60,197 bases of DNA from Clostridia bacterium (GCA_017451545.1 JAFTOB010000060.1:1-60197); one strand, 5' to 3'. Shown: positions 44,242-53,968, counted from the first letter of the stretch. Notes: generated by a model from the letters alone, not told the origin. Translations and numbers: made by a program.

Positions 44242-45327
44242 TTAAAATTTAATGGGCTTGGAATTAAGGTATTTCTTAACCATCAAGGCGACCTTGAAGG
44301 TGATCGCGTGCTCGAATTCGCGCAGGTCAAGGCCCGTGAGCTTGCGGATCTTATCAAGTCTGTAAACGAGAGTGTTTCTGTGAACGAAAAGCTTTCTCGA
44401 GGTCTCGGAAACGTTGAGGTTATTCTCGAAGAAGCACTGAATGGTCATAAGAGTCTCACGGTCGAGGGACTCGAGAGAGCCCTTCTTGAAGACCTCCTGA
44501 AGAAACATCTCGCAGAGAGTGGTGGGAAGCTGATAAATAAGTCTTCCGATACCGAGATTCTCATAGCTGACAATATTCTTTTCGGTCTCGAATACCTTGC
44601 CGACGTCAAGAGCGACCTGAGCCTCCTTATAGGCACGTGCAAGATCCTTGATGTTATCTACTGTGGAAGAAATACCGATGGAGACCTTGGTATAGAACTC
44701 CGTGGAGAGAGTATCCGCAATATTGGTCGCGATCTTTTCTATATCCTTGGTATCTGTGTCGGGCTTAATATCCTTTACGAGAACGATATCGTGCTCACCG
44801 ACGCTGATAACGTAGTCCTTGGACTTGTCGGGGAACATATTCTGGAGCATCTCAAAAGGCATCATATCGGTCTTACCGAAGAACTTGATCAGGAAAACGA
44901 TTCTTGTCTCCTCGGTGTTGAAATGAAGCTCCTTGCTCTTGATATAAATATCGCTGGGCAGAATGTTATCAAGGATGATGTTCTTGATGAACGAGCCCTT
45001 ATCGTACTTTTCATCGTAAAGATTCTTGATGTTTGAAAGTGCAACTGTAAGAAGCTTGGAGGTCTTTTCAGCCGCCTTGTCCTCGCCCTCAATAAAGGCA
45101 ATGTACTCGGTCTTCGTGCCCATGCCGATGGGACGGTATGTATATCCCCCAACCGTCACGATCTCGGCGCTGTAAGCCAGCTCCTCACGGACGCCCTGCT
45201 TTATCTCGCCAATCTTGACAAGATCGGAACACGCGATGATAACGCCGTTCTCGTCCATTACGCCGATAACGCGATCAACCGCCTCTTTCATCTGTTGGAT
45301 TACGCCTTGGAATAATCTGTTAGACAT
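44242..45327 (-). CDS. PucR/CdaR-type transcriptional regulator
   Basis: This 361-residue protein starts with a sensor-like region (about 1-110, GVIGVMDENGVIIACSD), has a GGDEF-like degenerate central domain (about 170-260), and ends with the HTH_30 domain (about 295-355): ETLMTIQCFFENNLNVSETSRKL then HRNTLVYRLDKIRKLTGLDL. Such regulators respond to small metabolites (sugar acids, purines), but the ligand here is unknown. It has its own promoter and GAGGGG six bases before the ATG. The protease-greA-lysS run follows. Confidence 0.88.
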   Translation of the reverse strand: MSNRLFQGVIQQMKEAVDRVIGVMDENGVIIACSDLVKIGEIKQGVREELAYSAEIVTVGGYTYRPIGMGTKTEYIAFIEGEDKAAEKTSKLLTVALSNIKNLYDEKYDKGSFIKNIILDNILPSDIYIKSKELHFNTEETRIVFLIKFFGKTDMMPFEMLQNMFPDKSKDYVISVGEHDIVLVKDIKPDTDTKDIEKIATNIADTLSTEFYTKVSIGISSTVDNIKDLARAYKEAQVALDVGKVFETEKNIVSYENLGIGRLIYQLPTTLCEMFLQEVFKKGSLESLDRETLMTIQCFFENNLNVSETSRKLFVHRNTLVYRLDKIRKLTGLDLREFEHAITFKVALMVKKYLNSKPIKF

Positions 45328-45368
45328 ATTTTGCCCCTCGTTTTTTATTTTTGTATATACTAACCTAT

Positions 45369-45397
45369 ATTTTACACTATTTTTTGTGATTTTTCAA
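45369..45397 (-). promoter_or_regulatory. promoter of the PucR-type regulator
   Basis: TTGAAA (45392-45397), a 17-base spacer and TAAAAT (45369-45374) on the minus strand. Confidence 0.7.
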
Positions 45398-45463
45398 TAG
45401 GGTTTTCGATATTTTTTATAATTTTTTCAAAATTTTTTATCTATTTTTCACCAAGATAACCAT

Positions 45464-46204
45464 TTAGGAAAGCTCAAATCGGCAAACCAATGCGCCGAGA
45501 ACAAATCCGGAAACTGTTTCAGTGCGCAATATCCGCTTACCGAGACCTGTCATCATCATACCCGCTTCCCTTGCCTTTTCGGCTTCCGCGGGTGAAAAAC
45601 CGCCCTCGGGCCCGATTACGACCGAAATGCTTTTGCCTTCGGCTTTATCAACACGGTCAAGGATCCTGCCAAGCGGCTCGGTTCCGTCCGCCTCATAGCA
45701 GAAAAGCGGAAGGTCGGCCGATGAAGCCTCCTTTACCATAGACGCGAAAGAAACGCAATTCCCAACCTCGGGTATTCTTCCCCGCCCGCTTTGCTTTGCG
45801 GCCTCAAGGGCTATGCGATTGCGCCTCTCGGATTTCTTTTGCTCGGCCTTGGAATCGGTCTTGGCAATGCAGTGCTCGGACTCAAAAAGCCTGATCTCAT
45901 ACACGCCGCATTCAACCGCCTTCTGGATAATGCTGTCCAGCTTATCACCCTTCGGCAACGCCTGCCACAGAATGACTTTAAAAGGCGGCTCGGTATTCGA
46001 TTCCTTAGATTCCACGATCCTTGCGACAACGTCCTCGCCAAAATCGGTCAGCTCGCAGTCATACTCTCGGCTCTCGCCGTCGCAGACCGTAATATGCTCG
46101 CCCTTTGCCATTCGCAGAGAACGCGAAATATGGGTAGCGTCTGCGCCGGAAATGGTGACCGTTCCGTCACTTATGCAATTTTTATCAACAAAAAATCTGG
46201 GCAT
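45464..46204 (-). CDS. rsmE: 16S rRNA m3U1498 methyltransferase RsmE
   Basis: This 246-residue SPOUT methyltransferase has an N-terminal PUA-like domain (MPRFFVDKNCISDGTVTISGADATHISRSLRM) and a trefoil-knot domain with DSIIQKAVECGVYEIRLFESEHC, VIGPEGGFSPAEAE and GLGKRILRTET. The length is normal. GGAG lies six bases before the ATG, after a perfect promoter. In many Firmicutes rsmE follows prmA or dnaJ; here it stands alone. Confidence 0.94.
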   Translation of the reverse strand: MPRFFVDKNCISDGTVTISGADATHISRSLRMAKGEHITVCDGESREYDCELTDFGEDVVARIVESKESNTEPPFKVILWQALPKGDKLDSIIQKAVECGVYEIRLFESEHCIAKTDSKAEQKKSERRNRIALEAAKQSGRGRIPEVGNCVSFASMVKEASSADLPLFCYEADGTEPLGRILDRVDKAEGKSISVVIGPEGGFSPAEAEKAREAGMMMTGLGKRILRTETVSGFVLGALVCRFELS

Positions 46205-46248
46205 AGCCGACTCCGTGAAGCAACGTTAAATTTTGTGAATGCCTATAT

Positions 46249-46277
46249 ATTATACAACATAATATCCAAAATGTCAA
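46249..46277 (-). promoter_or_regulatory. promoter of rsmE
   Basis: TTGACA (46272-46277), a 17-base spacer and TATAAT (46249-46254), both perfect, on the minus strand. Confidence 0.85.
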
Positions 46278-46360
46278 ACACTTTTTCGTCATTTTTACAA
46301 TTTTCATGTAATTTTTTACAAATCGGACTCTTGTTTTTTATGTAAAGTTATCAACAGACA

Positions 46361-46397
46361 AAAAAGAGGCACGGATCGGCGCAAACCTTTCCGTGCC
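46361..46397 (-). terminator. terminator of the his operon
   Basis: An 8-bp stem GGCACGGA (46368-46375 with 46390-46397) is followed on the minus strand by TCTTTTTT, ten bases after hisIE. Confidence 0.85.
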
Positions 46398-46406
46398 CAC
46401 AATATT

Positions 46407-47063
46407 TTATTTTGTCATTTTTTCCTGCTTGACCTTATGGTCGATAACGTGGCGCGAGGCCAGCTCCCTGTGTATGTCCTCAAGAGATATGCCCATCTGG
46501 ATCATCAGCACCATTACGTGATACGCAAGGTCGGAGATCTCGTAAACAGTCTCCGCCTTATCGTCGGCCTTTCCGGCGATAATGACCTCGGTACATTCCT
46601 CGCCTACCTTTTTCAGGATCTTATCAATTCCCTTTTCAAACAGATAAGTGGTGTAAGAGCCTTCTTTTTTCTCGGTTTTTCTGCCCTCGATCAGCTTCAT
46701 AAGTCCCTCGTAAGAGAATTCGTGGCGCTCCTCACTCTCAAAAAGTGTGTTCTCAAAGCAGCTCTTCGTGCCAAGATGGCAAGCCGGGCCGTCGGGCTCT
46801 ACCATGACCTGCAGAGCATCGTAATCACAATCTGCGGTAATAGAAACTATGTGCTGATAATTTCCGCTGGTCTCGCCCTTGAGCCAAAGTTCTTGGCGGG
46901 AACGGCTCCAGAAACAGGTCAGCTCCTTTTCGAGAGAGATCTTCAGGCTATCGCGATTCATGTAAGCCAGCGTAAGCACCTTTTTCGAAACGGCATCCAC
47001 AACGATGGCGGGAATAAGGCCCTTTTCGTCAAATTTAAGCTTTTCAATATCAAAATTTATCAT
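46407..47063 (-). CDS. hisIE: bifunctional PRA-CH cyclohydrolase / PRA-PP pyrophosphatase
   Basis: This 218-residue fusion performs steps 2 and 3 of histidine synthesis: PRATP to PRAMP, then ring opening to ProFAR. The HisI part (about 1-115) has FWSRSRQELWLKGETSGN and the metal site DCDYDALQVMVEPDGPACHLG. The HisE part (about 120-200) has KVGEECTEVIIAGK and YEISDLAYHVMVLM. The start follows GAGGT, 12 bases after hisF. It is the last gene of the operon. Confidence 0.95.
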   Translation of the reverse strand: MINFDIEKLKFDEKGLIPAIVVDAVSKKVLTLAYMNRDSLKISLEKELTCFWSRSRQELWLKGETSGNYQHIVSITADCDYDALQVMVEPDGPACHLGTKSCFENTLFESEERHEFSYEGLMKLIEGRKTEKKEGSYTTYLFEKGIDKILKKVGEECTEVIIAGKADDKAETVYEISDLAYHVMVLMIQMGISLEDIHRELASRHVIDHKVKQEKMTK

Positions 47064-47075
47064 ATCCGTACCTCT

Positions 47076-47834
47076 TTAAATTCTCATTGGTATGCCGCTT
47101 TCGGCAAGTGTCTTTTTAAGGTCGGGGATGGCGACCTCCCTGAAGTGAAAAATAGAAGCAGCGAGTCCCGCGTCCACGCAGGGGATCTCCTTGAAGAGCT
47201 TTACGAAATCGTCGATCTTCCCCGCTCCGCCCGAGGCGATAACGGGAACGGAAACAATATCGCAAACAGCTCGCAGCATCTCAAGATCAAAGCCCTGCTT
47301 TACCCCGTCCGTATCTATGGAGTTGACAACTATCTCGCCCGCGCCCGATTCAACGCCACGTCTGATCCACTCGAGGGCATCCATACCTGTATTTTCGCGC
47401 CCTCCTTTGGCGAACACACGGAATACACCGTCCACTCTCTTTACGTCGGCAGACAACACAACGCACTGATCGCCGTATCTTTTTGCGGCCTCGTAAATAA
47501 GCGACGGATTGCGGATCGCGCCTGTATTGACACTGACCTTATCGGCACCGCATTTAAGAACGCGGTCAAAATCCTCAAGCGTGTTGATTCCTCCGCCAAC
47601 GGTCAGCGGAATAAAAACCTTACTTGCCACCTCGGTCAGCACGTCCGTGAAGAGCCGTCTGCCCTCGGCGGATGCGGTTATATCGTAAAACACAAGCTCG
47701 TCGGCGCCGCATTCGCTGTAATACGCGGCAAGCTCCACGGGCGAGGAAACGTCGGAAAGTCCCTCAAAGTTCACGCCCTTGACCACCCGACCGTTCTTGA
47801 CGTCGAGGCACGGAATTATTCTTTTCGTGATCAT
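47076..47834 (-). CDS. hisF: imidazole glycerol phosphate synthase cyclase subunit
   Basis: This 252-residue (beta/alpha)8 barrel, with HisH, makes IGP and AICAR. Catalytic Asp in IPCLDVKNGRVVKG and the second Asp in LSADVKRVDG are visible, as are VGGGINTLEDFDRVL and VIASGGAGKIDDF. Its ATG overlaps the hisA stop by four bases. Confidence 0.96.
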   Translation of the reverse strand: MITKRIIPCLDVKNGRVVKGVNFEGLSDVSSPVELAAYYSECGADELVFYDITASAEGRRLFTDVLTEVASKVFIPLTVGGGINTLEDFDRVLKCGADKVSVNTGAIRNPSLIYEAAKRYGDQCVVLSADVKRVDGVFRVFAKGGRENTGMDALEWIRRGVESGAGEIVVNSIDTDGVKQGFDLEMLRAVCDIVSVPVIASGGAGKIDDFVKLFKEIPCVDAGLAASIFHFREVAIPDLKKTLAESGIPMRI

Positions 47835-48544
47835 TTTGTCACCTCAACTGCTTCCTTAACGGAGATTGCACCGGTATAATAGGCCTTGCCGATTATGGCT
47901 CCGTATATGCCGAGCCCTTGCAGCCTCTTCACGTCATCGATGGATGAAACACCGCCCGAGGCCGTGATCTTGACCGAAAAGCGCTCGGACATCTCGCGGT
48001 AAAGCTCGTGATTCGTGCCCTTCATTGCGCCGTCTCGGGAAATATCTGTGCAAATAATATTATCCACACCGATATCCTCCATCCTCTTGCAAAAATCCAT
48101 TGCAAGAAGCTCGGATTTCTCTGTCCAGCCGCGAATGGCCACGTATCCGTCCTTTATATCTACACCTACGGCGATCTTATCGCCGTGCTTTTTCACGGCG
48201 GCCTCAACGAAGCCGTCTTCGGTGACGGCGGCGGTTCCGAGGATCACCCGGCTGACACCGCTGTCGATATATCGGTCAATGACCTCCATACTGCGTATAC
48301 CGCCACCGACCTCGGTGAAAAGGCCGTAGGTCTTTGCTATATTTGAAATTATGTCTATATTGGGCGTTTTGCCGGTCTTTGCTCCCTCAAGGTCAACAAC
48401 GTGAATGTGAGTCGCGCCCTGCGCCGCAAAATCCGCGGCTATCTCGGGCGGATTTTCCGAATAGACGGTCATCTCGTTATAATTCCCCTTGAAAAGGCGC
48501 ACGGCCTTACCCTCGTAAAGATCTATTGCGGGAAAAATTATCAT
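47831..48544 (-). CDS. hisA: ProFAR isomerase HisA
   Basis: This 237-residue barrel opens the ribose of ProFAR to PRFAR. MIIFPAIDLYEGKAVRLFKG holds the first catalytic Asp; DISRDGAMKGTNHELYREM holds the second, followed by ASGGVSSIDDV. It overlaps hisH and hisF by ATGA, so translation is coupled. Confidence 0.95.
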   Translation of the reverse strand: MIIFPAIDLYEGKAVRLFKGNYNEMTVYSENPPEIAADFAAQGATHIHVVDLEGAKTGKTPNIDIISNIAKTYGLFTEVGGGIRSMEVIDRYIDSGVSRVILGTAAVTEDGFVEAAVKKHGDKIAVGVDIKDGYVAIRGWTEKSELLAMDFCKRMEDIGVDNIICTDISRDGAMKGTNHELYREMSERFSVKITASGGVSSIDDVKRLQGLGIYGAIIGKAYYTGAISVKEAVEVTK

Positions 48545-49164
48545 TTTGTGTTCTCCATTTCACAGAAAGCGCGCAGGATGCCGAGTCCCACCTTTCCGCT
48601 CTTTTCGGGATGAAATTGACAGCCGAAAACGTTATCGCGGGCAACGGCGGCCGTCAACGGTGCGCCGTATTCCGATCTTGCGATAACGTACTCATCGCAA
48701 TTTGCGGCGTAATACGAATGAACGAAATAAACGCAATCGCCTTCTTTTATGTGCTTGAAGATGGGGCTCGTTACACCGCCGAAATCAAGGGCGTTCCAGC
48801 CGATATGCGGGATCTTCAGACCCTTCGGAATAACGTCGGCAATAGGTCTGACCTCACCGGGGATAAGTCCGAGCCCCTCATGCTCGCCGTATTCGTAGCT
48901 CCTCTCGAAAAGCATCTGCATACCGAGGCAAATGCCGAGAACGGGCTTCCCTGCCCGAGCCTCGCTTACCACGACCTCGGCAAGTCCGCCTTCGCGCAGC
49001 TTTCTCGCCGCATCCTCGAAGGCACCGACGCCCGGAAGAATTATCTTTTCCGCGCTTCTGATCTCATCCGCATCACCGGTCACCTTTGCCTCAGCGCCGA
49101 TGGCAAGAAGCGAGCTTTTAAGCGAGAAAAGATTGCCCACGCCGTAATCAACTATGGCGATCAT
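48541..49164 (-). CDS. hisH: imidazole glycerol phosphate synthase glutaminase subunit
   Basis: This 207-residue class I glutamine amidotransferase supplies ammonia to HisF. The triad is visible: Cys in GKPVLGICLGMQMLFE, and His and Glu in VFGCQFHPEKSGKVG. YGVGNLFSLKSSL is the typical N-terminus. The start is the ATG that overlaps the hisB TGA, with GGGAG seven bases upstream; a longer reading would begin at TTG. Confidence 0.95.
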   Translation of the reverse strand: MIAIVDYGVGNLFSLKSSLLAIGAEAKVTGDADEIRSAEKIILPGVGAFEDAARKLREGGLAEVVVSEARAGKPVLGICLGMQMLFERSYEYGEHEGLGLIPGEVRPIADVIPKGLKIPHIGWNALDFGGVTSPIFKHIKEGDCVYFVHSYYAANCDEYVIARSEYGAPLTAAVARDNVFGCQFHPEKSGKVGLGILRAFCEMENTK

Positions 49165-49751
49165 CAAAGGACTCCCTTCGTGGACGGGATCTCACCCGCC
49201 GCCGTGCTGTCAATAGCCACAGCCGCCCTAAGGCTTCTTGCTACTGATTTGAACTGACCCTCGATTATGTGGTGAGCGTTTCTGCCGTCGAGCTGCTTTA
49301 TGTGCAAAGTGCAATTTGCGTTGCGTACGAAGGCAAGCCAGAATTCCTCGGCAAGCTCGGTGTCAAAATCTCCGACCCTGCCCGACGAGAACTGTGCGCC
49401 GTATGCCAGATACGCGCGACCCGAAAGGTCGACCGACGAAAGGATCAGAGCCTCGTCCATGGGCAGAAGCATACTGCCGTAGCGAACGATGCCGCGCTTG
49501 TCCCCAAGGGCTTTATCGAATGCTGTGCCGAGACAAATACCGATATCCTCTGCCGTGTGGTGATAATCCACCTGCACGTCACCAACGCACTTGACGGTAA
49601 GATCAAATCTTCCGTGCTTTGCAAAGAGCGTCAGCATATGGTCGAGGAAGCCGCAACCGGTGTTTATTTCCGACCTGCCGCTTCCGTCGAGGTTGATGGA
49701 AAGCTCGATATCGGTCTCGTTGGTTTTGCGATTTATTTCGAATGTTCTCAT
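49164..49751 (-). CDS. hisB: imidazoleglycerol-phosphate dehydratase
   Basis: This 195-residue dehydratase turns IGP into imidazole acetol phosphate. The two metal-binding repeats are visible: TGCGFLDHMLTLFAKHGRFDL with DYHHTAEDIGICLG, and GRAYLAYG with NAHHIIEGQFKS. It is monofunctional (no phosphatase domain). The start is taken as MRTFEINRKTNETDIEL, the usual family start. A longer frame runs back through the structured spacer but would add about 29 residues unlike the family. The ribosome binding site is weak (GTGGAT). Confidence 0.94.
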   Translation of the reverse strand: MRTFEINRKTNETDIELSINLDGSGRSEINTGCGFLDHMLTLFAKHGRFDLTVKCVGDVQVDYHHTAEDIGICLGTAFDKALGDKRGIVRYGSMLLPMDEALILSSVDLSGRAYLAYGAQFSSGRVGDFDTELAEEFWLAFVRNANCTLHIKQLDGRNAHHIIEGQFKSVARSLRAAVAIDSTAAGEIPSTKGVL

Positions 49752-49878
49752 TTTAAAATCCACGGCTTTCGATTTCGAAAGCCTTCCTTTCATTGGGAGT
49801 TGTGGGTGGTTTTGCACAGCAAAATCGGCGGTGTTCAACCGACGAAAGCCACAAAACCATTAGCTTGAAAATTTATTT
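49752..49878. repeat. structured 127-base element between hisC and hisB
   Basis: All other his genes overlap or nearly touch, but here 127 bases intervene. They contain nested inverted repeats: GGCTTTCG (49764-49771) with CGAAAGCC (49776-49783); TGGTTTTG (49807-49814) with CAAAACCA (49852-49859), enclosing TCGGCGGT/ACCGACGA (49825-49845, one mismatch); and GCTTGAAAA (49863-49871) with its complement (49876-49884), which covers the hisC stop. CGAAAGCC occurs again at 49843-49850. It resembles an inserted small palindromic element. Confidence 0.6.
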
Positions 49879-50946
49879 TCAAGCTTTTTCCTCCAGTATC
49901 TCGCGCACCGTTTCGACTAACGCCTGCATCTGCTCGGGCAGTCCGACGGTTATGCGATTGTATTGGCAAATACGGGGCAGATCGAAGTGTCTGACAAGTA
50001 TGCCGCGCTCCTTGAGCTCAAGATAAAGCTCTTTTCCGTCGATACCCGGGTGCTTTGCGAAGATAAAGTTAGCCGACGAATCGGTCATCTCAAAGCCAAG
50101 CTTTTTCAGCTCATCGCTTGCGTACTCACGGGACGAAATAATAACGTCGCGGTTATTTTTCATATACTCGTCATCGGTAAGCGCACCGATTCCCGCCGCC
50201 ATAGTCATTGCATTGACGTTATACGGATTCGTGGAATACTTTATGGTATTCATATCGTTTATCAGCTCGCGGTCGGCAATGCCCGCGCCGAGTCTCGCGC
50301 CTGCCAGCGACCTCGATTTTGAGAACGTCTGGGTGACGATGAGGTTCTTGTACTTTTTGATCAACGGAATACAGCTTTCGGCACCAAAATCAACGTAGGC
50401 CTCGTCAATTACAACGATATTATCGGGGTTTGAAGCCACTATACGCTCGATCTCGGCCACCGTCAACGCGATTCCCGTGGGTGCGTTGGGATTTGCAATA
50501 AATATGTTCTTGCCTATTCCGATGTAATCCTCAACGTTAACAGAGAAATCCTCGCGCAGCGGAATCGTCTCATAGGGGATCCTGTTGAGCTGTGCAAAAA
50601 CGGGATAAAAGCCGTATGTTATATCGGGAAATACCGCGGGATGCGCCTCGTCGCAGAAGGCCATAAAGGCAAAATTCAATATCTCGTCCGAGCCGTTGGT
50701 CATAAGTACCTCCTCAGGCTCCACACCGTTATACTCCGCAAAAAGCTCGGTCAGCCTTTTGCATTTCGGGTCGGAGTAAAGCTGAAGATTTCTGCCCGCC
50801 GCCGCGAGATTTTCCTGCGCGCTCGGCGAAGGAGGAAATGGCGACTCGTTGGTATTGAGTTTTATATATTTTCTCGTTGCCTGAGGCTGCTCGCCCGGAA
50901 CGTAGGGAACGAGTGCCGAATGGCGTTTGCTGAAAAACTTGCTCAT
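49879..50946 (-). CDS. hisC: histidinol-phosphate aminotransferase
   Basis: This 355-residue class I/II PLP aminotransferase makes histidinol phosphate. IKLNTNESPFPPSP is the substrate-binding N-terminus. The region ANPNAPTGIALT binds PLP, VVIDEAYVDFG holds the Asp/Tyr pair, and TQTFSKSRSLAGARLG holds the Schiff-base Lys. The start is the ATG one base after the hisD stop. It ends within a small hairpin before the structured spacer. Confidence 0.95.
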   Translation of the reverse strand: MSKFFSKRHSALVPYVPGEQPQATRKYIKLNTNESPFPPSPSAQENLAAAGRNLQLYSDPKCKRLTELFAEYNGVEPEEVLMTNGSDEILNFAFMAFCDEAHPAVFPDITYGFYPVFAQLNRIPYETIPLREDFSVNVEDYIGIGKNIFIANPNAPTGIALTVAEIERIVASNPDNIVVIDEAYVDFGAESCIPLIKKYKNLIVTQTFSKSRSLAGARLGAGIADRELINDMNTIKYSTNPYNVNAMTMAAGIGALTDDEYMKNNRDVIISSREYASDELKKLGFEMTDSSANFIFAKHPGIDGKELYLELKERGILVRHFDLPRICQYNRITVGLPEQMQALVETVREILEEKA

Positions 50947-50947
50947 A

Positions 50948-52222
50948 TCAGTCTTCAAGTCTGACAACGGCGCTCTTCGCGTGGGCGGTCAGGCCTTCCT
51001 TCTTTGCGAAATATTCAACGTCGCGGGCGATGCCTTCAAGCGCCTCGCGTGTGTAGTAGGTGTACTGGGTTTTCTTGACGAAATCGTCAACCGACAAGGG
51101 GCTCGAAAATCTTGCGGTGCCGCTGGTGGGCAACGTGTGATTAGGACCCGCCATATAATCGCCGAAGGCCTCGGGGCAATTTCTGCCCATGAAGATGGAG
51201 CCTGCGTGGCGAATGGCATCGAGATAATCAAAGGGATTGTCCACGCAGAGCTCAAGGTGCTCGGGGGCGATCTCATTTGCGATCTCAATGGCCGCGTAAA
51301 GCGACTTTGCAACGATTATCTTGCCGTTATTGTCGATGGATGCGCGCGCGATCTCGGCTCTCTCAAGCTGAGGGATCTGGACTTCAAGCTCATCCCTGAC
51401 CTTCTCCGCAAGCTCAAGAGAATCGGTGACAAGCACAGCGCTTGCCAGCTTATCGTGCTCGGCCTGGGATAAAAGATCGGCGGCGGCGTGTTTGGGATTT
51501 GTCTTGCCGTCGGCAACGATGAGTATCTCGCTGGGGCCTGCGATCATATCGATTGAGACCACGCCGAAGACCTGCTTTTTGGACTCTGCCACAAAGGCAT
51601 TGCCCGGGCCGACGATCTTATCCACCTTCGGCACGCTCTCGGTTCCGTAAGCCAGCGCGGCCACGGCCTGCGCGCCGCCGAGCTTAAAGATCTTGTCAAC
51701 GCCTGCGATCCTTGCGGCGGCGAGGATGGCGGGGTTGACCTTGCCGTCCTTGCCGGGAGGCGTGACCATTACGATCTCGCGGCAACCTGCGATCTTTGCG
51801 GGAATAGAGTCCATAAGCACGGTTGATGGATAAGCGGCGGTGCCGCCGGGCACGTAAAGACCCACCTTATCGATGGGAATGACCTTCTGTCCCACCACAA
51901 CGCCGGGTTCGTCGTTTATAATAAAGCTGTTTCTGACCTGCTTCTCGTGGAATTTTCTGATATTCTTGGCGGCGCGCTCAAGCACCTCGATAAAACGGGG
52001 CTCGGTCGCGGCCATAGCCTCGTCGAGCTCGGCCTCACTCACCTGCAGATCGGTCAGCTTGGCCTTGTCGAACTTCTCGCAGTACGCGAAAAGCGCGCGG
52101 TCGCCCTCGGCTCTTACCGTTGCGATGATCTCGGCAACGATGTCCTCCACGTTGACCGTGGGCTCGACCCTTGCAAAAATATCCTTGTTATCTATTTCTC
52201 CGTATTTAAGAATCTTAATCAT
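50948..52222 (-). CDS. hisD: histidinol dehydrogenase
   Basis: This 424-residue NAD- and zinc-dependent enzyme performs the last two oxidations of histidine synthesis. Motifs include [46 protein letters not shown], the zinc-ligand region [28 protein letters not shown] and [15 protein letters not shown]. It overlaps hisG by ATGA. Confidence 0.96.
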   Translation of the reverse strand: MIKILKYGEIDNKDIFARVEPTVNVEDIVAEIIATVRAEGDRALFAYCEKFDKAKLTDLQVSEAELDEAMAATEPRFIEVLERAAKNIRKFHEKQVRNSFIINDEPGVVVGQKVIPIDKVGLYVPGGTAAYPSTVLMDSIPAKIAGCREIVMVTPPGKDGKVNPAILAAARIAGVDKIFKLGGAQAVAALAYGTESVPKVDKIVGPGNAFVAESKKQVFGVVSIDMIAGPSEILIVADGKTNPKHAAADLLSQAEHDKLASAVLVTDSLELAEKVRDELEVQIPQLERAEIARASIDNNGKIIVAKSLYAAIEIANEIAPEHLELCVDNPFDYLDAIRHAGSIFMGRNCPEAFGDYMAGPNHTLPTSGTARFSSPLSVDDFVKKTQYTYYTREALEGIARDVEYFAKKEGLTAHAKSAVVRLED

Positions 52223-52860
52223 TGTGCTTTGTCCTTTACCTGCTGTGCAAGACTGTTTTTGAGCAGCTCGATCTGCTCGCTCTTGAATTTGAAGCCCGAC
52301 TTGTTTGCAATAAGCCTTGCGCTGATGGGAACGATGGTCTCAATAACCTCAAGATTGTTTTCCTTCAGTGTGGTTCCCGTCTCGACTATATCGACGATAA
52401 CGTCAGAAAGGCCGAGAATGGGCGCGATCTCGATGGAGCCGTTGAGATGGATAATATCGATGTCGCGGCCTTGCGAATTATAATAAGTCGCGGCAATGTT
52501 CGAAAACTTGGTGGCCACCTTCAGAGTCTTTTGGGGATCGTCGCGGAAGCCTGCCTTGGCGGCAACGGCCATTCTGCATTTTCCGATATCGAGGTCAAGA
52601 AGCTCGTACACGTTGGGGCGGTATTCAAGCAAAATATCCTTGCCCGCCACGCCGATATCGGCGGCGCCGCGCTCAACGTATATGGCAACGTCGGAGGGCT
52701 TGACCCAGAAATATCTGACTCCGACCTCCTCGTTTTCAAATATGAGCTTTCTGTTATTTTCTTTTATGGACGGGCACTCAAAGCCCGCCTTTTCAAACAT
52801 GGCATAAACCTTTTCGCCAAGCCTGCCCTTGGGCAGAGCTACGTTAAGCATTGTTTTCAA
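52219..52860 (-). CDS. hisG: ATP phosphoribosyltransferase, short form
   Basis: This 213-residue catalytic subunit starts histidine synthesis and works with HisZ. LNVALPKGRLGEKV, FWVKPSDVAIYVERGAADIGVAGKD and the PRPP loop DVIVDIVETGTTLKENN are visible. It lacks the C-terminal regulatory domain of the long form, consistent with hisZ upstream. The start is taken at a TTG with GGAGGT eight bases before it; the ATG three codons later lies 17 bases from that site. The gene overlaps the end of hisZ. Confidence 0.93.
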   Translation of the reverse strand: MKTMLNVALPKGRLGEKVYAMFEKAGFECPSIKENNRKLIFENEEVGVRYFWVKPSDVAIYVERGAADIGVAGKDILLEYRPNVYELLDLDIGKCRMAVAAKAGFRDDPQKTLKVATKFSNIAATYYNSQGRDIDIIHLNGSIEIAPILGLSDVIVDIVETGTTLKENNLEVIETIVPISARLIANKSGFKFKSEQIELLKNSLAQQVKDKAQ

Positions 52861-53968
52861 GGGTTGTTACCTCCCCGTCCTTAAGAATCAGAACCTCGCG
52901 ACAGCGGAGCTTTTCGGGAATGCGCCTCTGCGCCGTAACGCTCTTGCCCGATGCCGTCAGCTCTCCGACCGCGCGGCTGACCGTGTCAAGATCAGCCGTG
53001 CCATCGTAAAGAAGCAGAGTATCAACGTCATATCTGTCCGAATTATCGGTCATTCTCTCAAGCGTGTCGAGATACACGGCAAATCCGATAGCACCCGATC
53101 TGCGGCCCATCTTCTTCATCAGCTTATCGTACTGACCTCCCGAAAGCACGCTGTCGGGCACGCCGTTTATAAAGCCCTTGAAGACCAGGCCGTTATAATA
53201 ATGTATATCGTTGACAACAGAAAAATCAATGTGCAGTCTGTCACCCACGCCGAAGGCATCAAAGGCGCGGCAGAGCTTTATGAACTGCGACGCGGCCGTC
53301 ATATCGGGATAGTCTGCGGCGATCTGCTCAAGTGCGGGCAGAATGCTGTCTACCGTACCGTAAAGCGAGACCACCTGTTTGAAAAGCTCCGACATATTAC
53401 TGTCTACCGCCAGATCCTCGCAAATAGCCGAGAGATCGTGCAGATTCTTCTCGCCTATGCAGTGAATAATGGAATCACGGTCACTGCCCGTGACGCCGAG
53501 TGCGTCGATAATATATGAAATTATACCGAGATGGGATATATCGAGAATATAATCGGGTGAGACGTACTCAAGGCTCTTTGCCGCAAGCGATATGACCTCG
53601 CAAAGGCAATAATCGTCAAGATCACCGATGCATTCAAGACCCACCTGCATAAGCTCACGAAAGGCGTGCGTTCTGTCGGATACACGGTAAACGTTTTCAT
53701 TATAATATACCTTGCTGACACAGCCGACCTCGTCCTTACTGTTCTTTATGATGGACAGAGTCACGTCGGGCTTCAACGCCATCAGCTTTCCGTTGGTATC
53801 CGTAAAGGTAATAACATTCTCCGAAATCAGGAAGTCCTTGTTCTTTACGTAGAGATCGTATTCCTCGAACTTATTCATTTTATACTGTGAGTAGCCGAGC
53901 CCCGCATAGAGCTCGCGCAAGCCGAAAACGACCTTTTCATCGTTCTTCAGCATTTTAAAACCGCTCAT
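52844..53968 (-). CDS. hisZ: ATP phosphoribosyltransferase regulatory subunit
   Basis: This 374-residue protein resembles the catalytic core of histidyl-tRNA synthetase but serves as the regulatory partner of short HisG. The features are ENVITFTDTNGKLMALKPDVTLSI (motif 2 region), ENVYRVSD and SVVNDIHYYNGLVFKGFINGVPDSVLSGGQYDKL. The anticodon-binding domain is reduced, as usual. Its ATG overlaps the yerC stop. Confidence 0.92.
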   Translation of the reverse strand: MSGFKMLKNDEKVVFGLRELYAGLGYSQYKMNKFEEYDLYVKNKDFLISENVITFTDTNGKLMALKPDVTLSIIKNSKDEVGCVSKVYYNENVYRVSDRTHAFRELMQVGLECIGDLDDYCLCEVISLAAKSLEYVSPDYILDISHLGIISYIIDALGVTGSDRDSIIHCIGEKNLHDLSAICEDLAVDSNMSELFKQVVSLYGTVDSILPALEQIAADYPDMTAASQFIKLCRAFDAFGVGDRLHIDFSVVNDIHYYNGLVFKGFINGVPDSVLSGGQYDKLMKKMGRRSGAIGFAVYLDTLERMTDNSDRYDVDTLLLYDGTADLDTVSRAVGELTASGKSVTAQRRIPEKLRCREVLILKDGEVTTLENNA

